The translations under genes were made by a program, and so were the position numbers. A DNA stretch of 39,304 bases from an uncultured Candidatus Poseidoniales archaeon (GTDB taxonomy: Archaea > Thermoplasmatota > Poseidoniia > Poseidoniales > Thalassarchaeaceae): contig CACELO010000009.1 of NCBI GenBank assembly GCA_902560445.1, forward strand, positions 1-39,304. Reading direction: 5' to 3'. The notes beneath the pieces were generated by a model. That model made no database searches. It had not been told where the DNA came from and worked only from the letters and a program-made list of their open reading frames with translations. Positions 24,512-32,319 of this stretch are shown piece by piece. Every line of letters starts with the position of its first letter. Position 1 is the stretch's first letter.

Positions 24512-24916
24512 ATGGACGTAGATATGTGTGCTCGCTCCTTACGCGAACTAGCACGCAGAACCCTTAGGTCTAGAGGAGTAATTATTCACCTTCCTGATTA
24601 TATCTACAGAGAAGAAAATTTAGCTTTACGATTATCTGACCTATCACCTAGTTTGTATTTTGGAATTGAATACAAATCACATAATTTACAATCGATTGTT
24701 GTTACAAATATAGGTCAAGACGGAGGGGAAATCGGATTGGAGGAACCAGATGAATCCGAAGTATGGGTGCCGATAGATTTGCAAACTGGCTTGGATTTAT
24801 ATTCAACGGAAATAATTGCATTAGCGTCCGCAGGATACCCGGCTTGCGCAGGTTGCGGTGGGCCAGATGCGGAAACACCTTGGGATGAAATCGAAATCAG
24901 AAAATCGTACTTTTGA
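24512..24916 (+). CDS. Hypothetical protein with C-terminal CxxC
   Basis: A 134-residue soluble protein that I do not recognise. It starts MDVDMCARSLRELARRTLRS (a basic helix), continues with a mixed region (GVIIHLPDYIYREENLAL) and ends with a cysteine pair in ACAGCGGPDAETPWDEIEIR. The CAGC pair near a glycine could bind metal as part of a zinc-knuckle formed in a dimer, but only two cysteines are close together. It is divergent from pyrD, with 53 bases between starts, and 185 bases separate it from topA. ATG 24512 is chosen over an in-frame ATG at 24446 that lies inside pyrD; ATG 24524 is also possible. Confidence 0.65.
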   Translation: MDVDMCARSLRELARRTLRSRGVIIHLPDYIYREENLALRLSDLSPSLYFGIEYKSHNLQSIVVTNIGQDGGEIGLEEPDESEVWVPIDLQTGLDLYSTEIIALASAGYPACAGCGGPDAETPWDEIEIRKSYF

Positions 24917-24943
24917 GATTAGATTTCGAACTTAACTAGACAG

Positions 24944-24996
24944 CACACTCGCGCACACGCTACGCGCGGGTACACGCGCGCGCGGGCACGCGCGCC
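24944..24996. repeat. Alternating purine-pyrimidine CG/CA tract upstream of topA
   Basis: A GC-rich tract of about 53 bases made almost wholly of CG and CA steps. It includes TACACGCGCGCGCG (24971-24984), an uninterrupted 14-base alternation, and two imperfect copies of a GCGCGGGNACRCGCG-like unit. Such sequence is prone to left-handed Z-DNA under negative supercoiling. It lies about 25-77 bases upstream of the TATA-like box of topA and does not code. The base composition is unlike anything else in the window outside the SRP RNA. Confidence 0.7.
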
Positions 24997-25018
24997 TTGA
25001 ATCGCTCTAACCTTACTC

Positions 25019-25029
25019 ACGTTTATACA
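25019..25029 (+). promoter_or_regulatory. TATA-like box of topA
   Basis: ACGTTTATACA, with TTTATA as the core, lies 73-83 bases upstream of the topA TTG. Transcription would begin near 25050, giving a leader of about 50 bases. It is the only AT-rich promoter-like element between the CG tract and topA. Confidence 0.45.
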
Positions 25030-25101
25030 GGGTTCATGTCGCCACCGAGAAACGTGGTACGCCAGTCTGAGACGGCCGACTATTATGAAGAGCGTGATTA
25101 A

Positions 25102-27378
25102 TTGAAGTTCATGATTCTAGAATCTGGAGCAAAAGCTCGCACGATAAAGAAATATCTCGGTAAGGGATGGATTGTTGACGCTTGTAATGGTCACGTTCAA
25201 GATTTACCAAATAGAGGCGGCACTAAACAGGATAACAAAGCAATGTGGTCTTCTAAGGAAGGGGAATTACCCGAACCGCCCTGGAGTTGGACTGAAAGAG
25301 CTGAGAAAATTATCACTAAGTTAAGGAAGATGGCTAAGACTAATTCAGTTGATGAAATTTACATTGCTACCGATCCTGATAGGGAAGGTGAATTCATCGC
25401 ATGGCGTTTGAAAGAAATCTTCAGTGATTATGATTCGATCTATCGTGTCTCGTTTAATGAGATTACTAATTCAGCAGTACAAGAAGCAATAAAATCTCCA
25501 CGTGAAATCGATATGGATTTAGTTGATGCAGCTAAAGTCCGAAGATTTATGGATAGATTGGTAGGCTTCCGTTGTTCTAGATTTAGTAGATCATGGAACT
25601 TAGCTTCTATGGGCCGTGTACAAACTCCCACGCTTGGATTCATAATAGAACGGGAATTGGAAAGAGATGCACATGTACCTATTCCATATCATTCGGTAAA
25701 GGTCGAATCGAACGCAGTGTCCTTCAAAGTAAGATTTCATGAAAAGGATGATGATGACGCTTGGAAGGACGATGACGGAAAACACTATCCTGACCGAACA
25801 TTTAGTGGAGATTTAGCTGAAGAAGCAATTGAACAAATTCGTACCAGTCAGGAATTAATATTAGAATCAGTAAACGAAGGAAAGAATCACAGGAAAGCCC
25901 AGCCACCTTTCACTACCGAGTCTATGTTAAGAGCAGCGAATGGAAGGATGGGTTGGTCTATTGGTAGAACAAATAGAGTCGCTACAGCACTTTACCAAGC
26001 TGGCCATATCACCTACATAAGGACAGATTCTACACGAACGAGTAAAGCTGCAAGAGACAGAATTCGCTCATTAATAGAAAAAGAATATGGTTCCAATCAT
26101 TTGGGTGATGGAGCTTTAGGTCCGGATGCAAAGAAGGGTTCGAGCAATGTACAAGACGCCCACGAAGCAATTCGGCCAACCCAGCCAGAAATCAAGACTT
26201 TGAGCGACGCCGATAGCGATCAACAATCGTTATACAGGCTAATTTGGGGCAGATTTGCAGGAAGTCAAATGTCGGATTCTATTCGAGAAAGGAGGAATAT
26301 GGTAATGAAGGTAGAAAATCTCGAATTGCCTTTGTATGGAACAAGTTCATGGAGAATCCATGCCGGATGGGAAGCAGTATACTCGGCCGAAAAAGATGTA
26401 AAAACAGAACCTCCAAAAATAGGATTCGAAATTGGAACTAAATGGACATTTAGCTCAACTGAATATAATCCTTTGCTAACCTCAGATGAAACAAAACCAC
26501 CAAGAAGGTTCACTGAGAGTTCGATAATCCAAGAAATGAAGAAAGCCGATATTGGAAGACCCTCCACCTACCTCACAACTGTTGGTAAATTAGTCGACAG
26601 AGGCTACGTTAACAAGGATGGTTCATCACTTATACCTACAGAACAAGGCAGATTGTTATGGATAGAAGTTGTACCGTTTTATGGAATTGATGAAAATTCT
26701 TCTGGTACAGTTTCTGAAGGCTTGTTCACCCCGAGATTCACGGCATTAATGGAATCAAGTTTAGATGAGATAGAAGAAGGAGACACTAGTGGTTCGACAG
26801 TCTGGCATAAATTTGTTACAGACTTTAGAAACATGCACAATAATGCCTTAGAATTAAGGAAACTAAAGCCGACGGTTAAGCAATATAATTTAATCATAAA
26901 TAGAACCTCACGAATGTCTGAAGATGCAAAATCCAAGTTGTTCCTAGGAAAAAAAATCGATGATTTTACGGGAGAAGATGCTAGAAGGATAATTGAAGAA
27001 CTCAATAACTCCATGAATGGGGAAATACCCCCAAGTGAAAAACAGATGAAATACATGTTGAGTCTATTTGAGGATTTGAATCTCAATATTGATGAATACC
27101 TTCTAGAGAAAGGAATTGACGATATTGATTCACTTACCGGGGGAATGAACGGCACGGCTAGTGAAATTATTGGAGAACTTGTGAATAAGGTGCCGCGAAC
27201 CGATAAACAAGCAGAGGCTATTGAGTCAATGGGTGAAACCTTAGAGCTTAGCATGGAAGATGCTATGGCTATGGTTGGTACAGAATCGTTGGATACGATT
27301 ACGAAGAAAGAGGCTAGTGAACTAATTGGTAAATTGAAGAAAACCATTCAAAAAAATAGAAAAGGACGAAAGAAATGA
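25102..27378 (+). CDS. topA: Type IA DNA topoisomerase I (bacterial TopA type) with C-terminal repeats
   Basis: A 758-residue enzyme that relaxes negative supercoils by passing strands through a transient single-strand break. The TOPRIM domain has ILESGAKARTIKKYLG and the acidic motif ATDPDREGEF (D91, D93, E97 region). SMGRVQTPTLGFIIERE and the catalytic Tyr305 in HITYIRTDSTRTS are intact, as is RPSTYLTTVGKLVDRGYV. Topology is that of bacterial topoisomerase I. In place of zinc ribbons, residues about 589-758 hold three helical repeats of about 54 residues, beginning KPTVKQ, PPSEKQ and PRTDKQ. The TTG at 25102 is chosen: it gives the exact family N-terminus, and an in-frame TAA directly precedes it. 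It is preceded by a Z-DNA-prone tract. Confidence 0.93.
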   Translation: MKFMILESGAKARTIKKYLGKGWIVDACNGHVQDLPNRGGTKQDNKAMWSSKEGELPEPPWSWTERAEKIITKLRKMAKTNSVDEIYIATDPDREGEFIAWRLKEIFSDYDSIYRVSFNEITNSAVQEAIKSPREIDMDLVDAAKVRRFMDRLVGFRCSRFSRSWNLASMGRVQTPTLGFIIERELERDAHVPIPYHSVKVESNAVSFKVRFHEKDDDDAWKDDDGKHYPDRTFSGDLAEEAIEQIRTSQELILESVNEGKNHRKAQPPFTTESMLRAANGRMGWSIGRTNRVATALYQAGHITYIRTDSTRTSKAARDRIRSLIEKEYGSNHLGDGALGPDAKKGSSNVQDAHEAIRPTQPEIKTLSDADSDQQSLYRLIWGRFAGSQMSDSIRERRNMVMKVENLELPLYGTSSWRIHAGWEAVYSAEKDVKTEPPKIGFEIGTKWTFSSTEYNPLLTSDETKPPRRFTESSIIQEMKKADIGRPSTYLTTVGKLVDRGYVNKDGSSLIPTEQGRLLWIEVVPFYGIDENSSGTVSEGLFTPRFTALMESSLDEIEEGDTSGSTVWHKFVTDFRNMHNNALELRKLKPTVKQYNLIINRTSRMSEDAKSKLFLGKKIDDFTGEDARRIIEELNNSMNGEIPPSEKQMKYMLSLFEDLNLNIDEYLLEKGIDDIDSLTGGMNGTASEIIGELVNKVPRTDKQAEAIESMGETLELSMEDAMAMVGTESLDTITKKEASELIGKLKKTIQKNRKGRKK

Positions 27379-27436
27379 AATCTTATGTTCTAGTCGGACA
27401 AACAACCTAGTATACTAGACATGGTGGTGGTTTTAC

Positions 27437-28645
27437 TTGCTTAGAGACAATTACGATGTGATTGTGATAGGTGCAGGGCCAGTAGGTGGATACCTAGCAT
27501 GGAAGTTGACGCAAAACGGATTAACGGTCCTTTTAGTGGAAGAACATTCAGAGATTGGTAGACCTTTTCAATGCGCTGGAATGGTCAATCCTTCGGCTAT
27601 GGATAGGATTGGGGCCTTTGACACAGTTTTGACTAGAATATGGGGTGCTAGAATGTACAGCCCGTCGGGGACAGAGATTCTTATTGGCAATCCGGATACA
27701 ACAAGAACATGGTCGGTTTGTAGAAAATTATTCGATGAAAGAGTTGTTCAATTATCGTTAGATTCTGGAGCAGACTTACTCCTCTCTTCTAAACCAATCA
27801 ATGCGATAGTTTCGGATACTGGTGTAGATATATCCATTGATGTTTCAGGGGAAGTCAAAGAATTTCAATGCCGATTACTATGCGGAGCCGATGGTGCGCA
27901 CTCTTGGGTAAGAAGGACTTTCAAAATGGGGCGCCCAAAGGAATTGATGATTGGATTTCAGATTGAGGTAACAGGTTATCCTGGGGAAGAAGGTAGACTT
28001 GACCTATTCACTGGAGATGATATAGCACCAGGATTCTTTGCCTGGGCCATTCCATCCGGAAATACCACTAGAATAGGAAACTGGACTTTGCCACAAAAAT
28101 TAGCAGGAAATTCCTGTGAAGATTTGTTAGAGACACTAATGAACTCTCCCAAATGGAAGCAGCGATTTACCAATTGTAAAGAGATAGGAAGGTATTGTGG
28201 ACCGGTTCCCTCCGGCTTAATTCACAAACCCGTGATTAATCGAGTTGCAGTATTTGGAGATGCAGCAGGACTTTGCAAACCTACAACAGGCGGGGGAATT
28301 GGCAAAGGTTTTGATCAAGTCGATTTAATGCTCCCAAAATTGGTCGAAGTTGTTACAACAAATGATTTCAGTCCTGCTACCGTACATGATTTGAATGCGA
28401 TAATCTCTAGGATGAGGAGAAGTCAAAATAAATCTAGAGCGTTAAGGAATGTATTTCTTAGTGAATCAACGGACCAAGAATTGGATGAATTGTTTGATGT
28501 TTGGTCTCAACCGGAAGTCATCGATTTAATCAATCAGATTGGAGATATAGATAACCCAATTCCACTCGGCATAAAGATGCTGAAAGATGTTCCAGAATTC
28601 CGTCGGTTGGCCTCAAAGGCGGCTTCTGCATTGATATGGGGTTGA
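27437..28645 (+). CDS. Geranylgeranyl reductase-family FAD protein
   Basis: A 402-residue flavoprotein of the geranylgeranyl reductase (GGR) family. In archaea these enzymes saturate the isoprenoid chains of membrane lipids. The FAD site is DVIVIGAGPVGGYLAWKL, followed by EEHSEIGRPFQCAGMVNP, where the Cys is typical of GGR, and the second dinucleotide motif GDAAGLCKPTTGGGIGKGF. CGADGAHSWVRR matches the GD-containing middle motif. Length is normal. The TTG at 27437 sits 6 bases after GGTGGTGG. The gene follows topA by 58 bases and is followed after 4 bases by an unknown membrane protein gene. Other FAD monooxygenase-like functions are possible, but a lipid role fits the archaeal context. Confidence 0.87.
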   Translation: MLRDNYDVIVIGAGPVGGYLAWKLTQNGLTVLLVEEHSEIGRPFQCAGMVNPSAMDRIGAFDTVLTRIWGARMYSPSGTEILIGNPDTTRTWSVCRKLFDERVVQLSLDSGADLLLSSKPINAIVSDTGVDISIDVSGEVKEFQCRLLCGADGAHSWVRRTFKMGRPKELMIGFQIEVTGYPGEEGRLDLFTGDDIAPGFFAWAIPSGNTTRIGNWTLPQKLAGNSCEDLLETLMNSPKWKQRFTNCKEIGRYCGPVPSGLIHKPVINRVAVFGDAAGLCKPTTGGGIGKGFDQVDLMLPKLVEVVTTNDFSPATVHDLNAIISRMRRSQNKSRALRNVFLSESTDQELDELFDVWSQPEVIDLINQIGDIDNPIPLGIKMLKDVPEFRRLASKAASALIWG

Positions 28646-28649
28646 GTAT

Positions 28650-29723
28650 TTGGATTCTGTTCAACGAATAAGATACCCTCCTTTTGATCATGCCAATATA
28701 CACCCGGATTCATTACCAATTACCCAAGTCATTGTTGAATCAAATTCTCCTCCTCCAACTCCTTTCAAAATCGGTTCAGAATCGGGTTGGTTGGTAGAGT
28801 GGAGGGGACTAACCGAAGAAGATACTAATCTACCACGAATCCAATCTATTACCACAACCGCAACGCTTCCATTTCTGATGAGAACCAGAAATGGTTGGTA
28901 TATCGAGCCTGATCCATTTCACGCAGTAGCTAGGAACTTGATTGCTCCAACAGTCATTTTGTTGATTTCCTCTCTTTTTCTCCACGCCATAGCACCCGCT
29001 TTGGAAGAGATTCCAATTCTATCTTGGCTTACGCAAGGAACATATCAAATCGGCCCTCTCGATTATCCCAAATTATTATTCATAACATTTCCAATTTTTG
29101 TATTTCCTATTTTAATCAGAATTTACGCTAATTCTCGGGATATAAACAGACAAAATACCTATATTAATTCGCCTCTAAATGACCCTGATATATCATTGAA
29201 TACAGGCGATGGTTGGGTCGAAATTACAGACTTGCAATTACCAGATGATGTTCAGTACTTAGGTGCTAGAATTCAAGTTGGAGTCGCGGTACCCGAAAGA
29301 AAAACAATGCTTCAATCGGCCAATCGGCCTGAAGGAAAACAACCCCCTCCCGGTATGTCAACAGCTTTACCGGAAAAGAGATTGACCGGCGGAGAAGAAC
29401 ATGGCACAGGAGTTGGAGAATCTACACCATTAGCGGTTGACTATTCACGAATCCTACTTTTAGAACCCATGAGAGTTCGAGCAAGAGGCGACTTGGAAAC
29501 TAGTAATATTTGGCCAATCAGACTGAAAGGTCCAGATGAAAGATGGCCCGGGACAATCTATTCCTCAGTAATCGCATTACATTGGGAGATTCATCTACAT
29601 GCAATATGGCAAGGTATGAGATTAAGGTGGGTTAACCCTGTAATTATGCCACAAACTGACGATGAAATTTTCATCAACAAACTTCCACTAAGGGCTGCAA
29701 GATCAGAGGAATCTAATGATTAA
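28650..29723 (+). CDS. Membrane protein of unknown function downstream of the GGR gene
   Basis: A 357-residue protein with two hydrophobic segments in the middle: about 96-118 (LIAPTVILLISSLFLHAIAP) and about 139-158 (LLFITFPIFVFPILIRIYA). The N-terminal 90 residues and the C-terminal 200 residues are soluble, proline-rich and beta-like. A Gly/Pro-rich loop (PEGKQPPPGMSTALPEKRLT) interrupts the C-terminal part, which ends LHAIWQGMRLRWVNPVIMP and a charged tail. No family recognised. The start is a TTG at 28650, 4 bases after the GGR stop, with GGGTTGAG as ribosome site, so it is co-transcribed with GGR. A link to membrane lipids is only an inference from this pairing. Confidence 0.7.
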   Translation: MDSVQRIRYPPFDHANIHPDSLPITQVIVESNSPPPTPFKIGSESGWLVEWRGLTEEDTNLPRIQSITTTATLPFLMRTRNGWYIEPDPFHAVARNLIAPTVILLISSLFLHAIAPALEEIPILSWLTQGTYQIGPLDYPKLLFITFPIFVFPILIRIYANSRDINRQNTYINSPLNDPDISLNTGDGWVEITDLQLPDDVQYLGARIQVGVAVPERKTMLQSANRPEGKQPPPGMSTALPEKRLTGGEEHGTGVGESTPLAVDYSRILLLEPMRVRARGDLETSNIWPIRLKGPDERWPGTIYSSVIALHWEIHLHAIWQGMRLRWVNPVIMPQTDDEIFINKLPLRAARSEESND

Positions 29724-30893
29724 TTAGACCGGTTGTAGAGGTGGTGGGCAGGCTAACTTTCCTTCATCGAGGATTGCAGTTTCTAAGTGATTATAGTCAG
29801 AATCTCGTTTTTGTGGTATGAAACCAGCTCGAAAGATTGTTCTTTGTAACTCATCTTCTCCTGCTAGTGTTTTGGTCGTACCAGATGCAGAAACCACGTT
29901 TTCTTCCATCATTGTAGACCCTGCATCGTCTGCACCAGCAAATAGAGCTAGTTGCGCTACACCCATGCCCATTGTGGGCCAGGATGCTTGAATGTGTAGA
30001 ATGTTATCAAAAAACAATCTAGCGACAGCAATGTGACGAAGATATTCATGAGCCCCAGCACCTAATTGAATCCTGTTCTGCCCCTTATTTCTCTTTCCAA
30101 ATGAATTGTTTTCTAATTGTACTGGCCATGCTATGAATGAGGTAAAACCTGTCAATTCCTGCTTCAAGCTTCTATCCTGAAGGCTTCGGATCCTCTCCAT
30201 ATGTTCAACGCGATGTAAATTAGTCTCTCCAAAACCAATGACATTTGTAGCGGAGGTCGTGATGCCAAGATGTTGTGCCTCCTCCATAACCCTTAGCCAG
30301 TTATCGGCACTGCCTTTCTTTGGAGAGATATCTAGACGGACATCATCAACGAGCATCTCTGCTCCACCACCCGGTAAGCCGTGCATTCCCGCATCCTTCA
30401 ATTCCTGTAAAACTTCATTAGTAGATTTTTGACAAACTTCCGCGATTCCTTCTATCTCGATAGGAGAAAAACAATCTAAATCGATAGTTGGATGCCTTTT
30501 CCTTAATTGTGATATCAGATTCGTATACCATTCTAAAGGCAAATCAGGATTGACCCCCCCTTGCATTAATACTCTTGTACCACCGACATGTTCTAACTCG
30601 GCAAATCTAGCACTAATTTGGTCAACGGATTGAGTGTAAGTCTCTTCATGTCCGGGTGGTCGGTAGAAGGAACAAAACTGGCAATTTATTGTGCATACAT
30701 TGGTGTAGTTGACATTGCGATCTACAAGATAAGTCACTTTGTTTCCAGGGACTCTCTTTCTCCGCATTAATAGTCCCGCATGCAATAATTCGTTTTGCTC
30801 CGCTTCATTGTATAGAATTGTTGCTTCTTCAACGGTAAGTCGAGGAGGGTTTTCACTCAATTGTGATTGAAGAATTTCTTGCCAATCGGCCAA
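29724..30893 (-). CDS. mqnC: MqnC-like radical SAM enzyme (dehypoxanthine futalosine cyclase family)
   Basis: A 389-residue radical SAM protein of the MqnC/MqnE/CofH group. The cluster motif is C67-x3-C71-x2-C74 in DRNVNYTNVCTINCQFCSFY, which matches MqnC (CofH usually has N at DRN). It is followed by LMQGGVNPDLPLEWY, GLPGGGAEMLVDDVR, TTSATNVIGFGET, FTSFIAWPVQLEN and GSTMMEENVVSASG, all characteristic of MqnC. MqnC cyclises dehypoxanthine futalosine in the futalosine route to menaquinone. The TTG at 30893 follows GGTTGTGA and begins 4 bases after the pepP stop; a TTG at 30926 is possible. The gene is adjacent on the other strand to the membrane protein (zero-base gap). No other mqn gene is in the window, so an F420-related CofH role is a weaker alternative. 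Confidence 0.85.
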   Translation of the reverse strand: MADWQEILQSQLSENPPRLTVEEATILYNEAEQNELLHAGLLMRRKRVPGNKVTYLVDRNVNYTNVCTINCQFCSFYRPPGHEETYTQSVDQISARFAELEHVGGTRVLMQGGVNPDLPLEWYTNLISQLRKRHPTIDLDCFSPIEIEGIAEVCQKSTNEVLQELKDAGMHGLPGGGAEMLVDDVRLDISPKKGSADNWLRVMEEAQHLGITTSATNVIGFGETNLHRVEHMERIRSLQDRSLKQELTGFTSFIAWPVQLENNSFGKRNKGQNRIQLGAGAHEYLRHIAVARLFFDNILHIQASWPTMGMGVAQLALFAGADDAGSTMMEENVVSASGTTKTLAGEDELQRTIFRAGFIPQKRDSDYNHLETAILDEGKLACPPPLQPV

Positions 30894-30897
30894 AAAA

Positions 30898-32244
30898 TCA
30901 CAACCCTGAGCCGACCAATGCTTCAATTTCAGAAATTGTTTTGGGGCAATTAGAAGTTAATACAACAGGCCCATCTTTTGTAATTAAGACATCATCCTCA
31001 ATTCGAATTCCGATTCCTGAGTAACGCTCTGGGACTGTGATATCCTCTCTCCAAGAGGCAAAATATAATCCCGGTTCGACAGTTAAAATCATGCCCTCTT
31101 CCAATAACCTTCCATCGCCCTTACCACCGGGTCTAGTCACTCCGACATCATGGACATCGAGTCCTAGTGAATGACTCGTCCCATGCATGAAGAATTGACG
31201 GGTTTTTCCATCTAGCTCATCCCCTACCGCCTCCTGAAAAGAACAGTCAAGAATACCTAATTCTATCAAACCTTTGGAAATTACTTCCATGGTGGCTTTG
31301 TGGGAGGCATTCCATGGAGCTCCTATTTTACACGCAGCGATTCCAGCAAGTTCGGCATCTAATACTAGGTTGTAAATCTCTTTTTGGGAATCAGAAAATT
31401 TACCATTTACTGGCCAAGTTCGTGTAATGTCTGAAGCATAGCCATCAACCTCACAACCCGCGTCTACAAGGATCAATTCCCCATCAACAACGGTTTTGCT
31501 ATTGGAATGATAATGTAGAATTGTAGCGTTATCTCCGCCACCAACAATAGAAGGATAACTCCATTGGGAGCCATGAGATTGAAAGCATCCTTCAATCATT
31601 GCTTGGATTTGCCATTCACCAATACCAACTTGAGTATTTTTCATAGCTAGCGAATGTGCCATTGAGGCTATATTCGCCGACTTTTGCATTATTTCAATCT
31701 CCGCTTGAGATTTACACATTCGCATCTCATCTAAGATTGAAGATGGATCAGCTAGGCTAATTGGACCCATGCCGTAGGTATTCCTTTGTCTACTCTTTGA
31801 GGTCAGAGCTTCATGGACAATTGTGTCAATATCTTGATTCAGTTTTTGGATTAAATATACTCCATTTGATTCATTTAATGCTCCCCTTACAATTTCACTC
31901 ATTTGTAATAGTGAATGAGCCTCGTCGATAGGCCATCTAGCTGAAGCGCGTTCAATTCCTATTCTTCGCCCTTCCCAAATTTCCGAGGTTATGTCGTTAG
32001 GTTGAACGAAAAGTGATACGATCCAATCATTTCCATTATGTTTTGCCATCAATACTGATTCGGGATCTGTCCAACCACAAAGGTATAGCATGTAGGAACT
32101 TGCTCTGAAAGGATAGTGAACGTCGTTAGACCGAATAGAATTAGGGTTTGTTGGAATAAGTACTAGGCTATCCTGTGGAATCTTATCTAGGAAACGTGAC
32201 TGTCGTTCCCTATATTCAGCCTCCGAAAATGGTAGGTTTGCCAT
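30898..32244 (-). CDS. pepP: Xaa-Pro aminopeptidase (PepP, M24B)
   Basis: A 448-residue metallopeptidase that removes an N-terminal residue next to proline. The N-terminal creatinase-like domain starts FSEAEYRERQSRFLDKIPQ and contains YMLYLCGW. The C-terminal pita-bread domain has the metal ligands D261 (VDAGCEVDGYA), D272 (SDITRTWPV), H358 (HGTSHSLGLDVHDVG), E390 (LTVEPGLYF) and E416 (GIRIEDDV). This is a full-length bacterial-type PepP. ATG 32244 is chosen over GTG 32253, 9 bases upstream. Its stop precedes the mqnC-like gene, so the two share an operon. A TATA-like box at 32303-32314 precedes it. Confidence 0.93.
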   Translation of the reverse strand: MANLPFSEAEYRERQSRFLDKIPQDSLVLIPTNPNSIRSNDVHYPFRASSYMLYLCGWTDPESVLMAKHNGNDWIVSLFVQPNDITSEIWEGRRIGIERASARWPIDEAHSLLQMSEIVRGALNESNGVYLIQKLNQDIDTIVHEALTSKSRQRNTYGMGPISLADPSSILDEMRMCKSQAEIEIMQKSANIASMAHSLAMKNTQVGIGEWQIQAMIEGCFQSHGSQWSYPSIVGGGDNATILHYHSNSKTVVDGELILVDAGCEVDGYASDITRTWPVNGKFSDSQKEIYNLVLDAELAGIAACKIGAPWNASHKATMEVISKGLIELGILDCSFQEAVGDELDGKTRQFFMHGTSHSLGLDVHDVGVTRPGGKGDGRLLEEGMILTVEPGLYFASWREDITVPERYSGIGIRIEDDVLITKDGPVVLTSNCPKTISEIEALVGSGL

Positions 32245-32302
32245 ACTATTCACGCTTTTGCGACAAGCAAGGCATTCTTAGGACTGTGGGATGAAAATTT
32301 CC

Positions 32303-32314
32303 AACAATATGAAT
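32303..32314 (-). promoter_or_regulatory. TATA-like box of the pepP-mqnC unit
   Basis: On the minus strand the stretch reads TAAATTATATTC, about 60-70 bases upstream of the pepP ATG and just after the end of the surface protein gene. Its AT run stands out from its flanks. Start of transcription would be near 32280. Confidence 0.4.
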
Positions 32315-32319
32315 ATAAT

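Noticed and set aside
25036-25101. A 21-codon frame (ATG to TAA) that ends right before the topA TTG start
   Set aside because: It could be a leader peptide, but the likely TATA box at 25019-25029 would start transcription at about 25050, inside the frame, and it has no ribosome site. It shares the frame of topA, so it is probably upstream non-coding sequence.
26679-27347. A 222-codon open frame antisense to topA
   Set aside because: It is Ser/Ile/Leu-rich in the way expected of the reverse of an acidic, AT-rich coding sequence, and the topA frame has clear motifs and repeats there.
29724-30893. CofH (F420 biosynthesis) as the identity of the radical SAM enzyme
   Set aside because: The DRNVNYTNVC start and the GSTMMEENVVSASG segment match MqnC better. 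CofH is kept as an alternative because neither pathway's other genes are in view.
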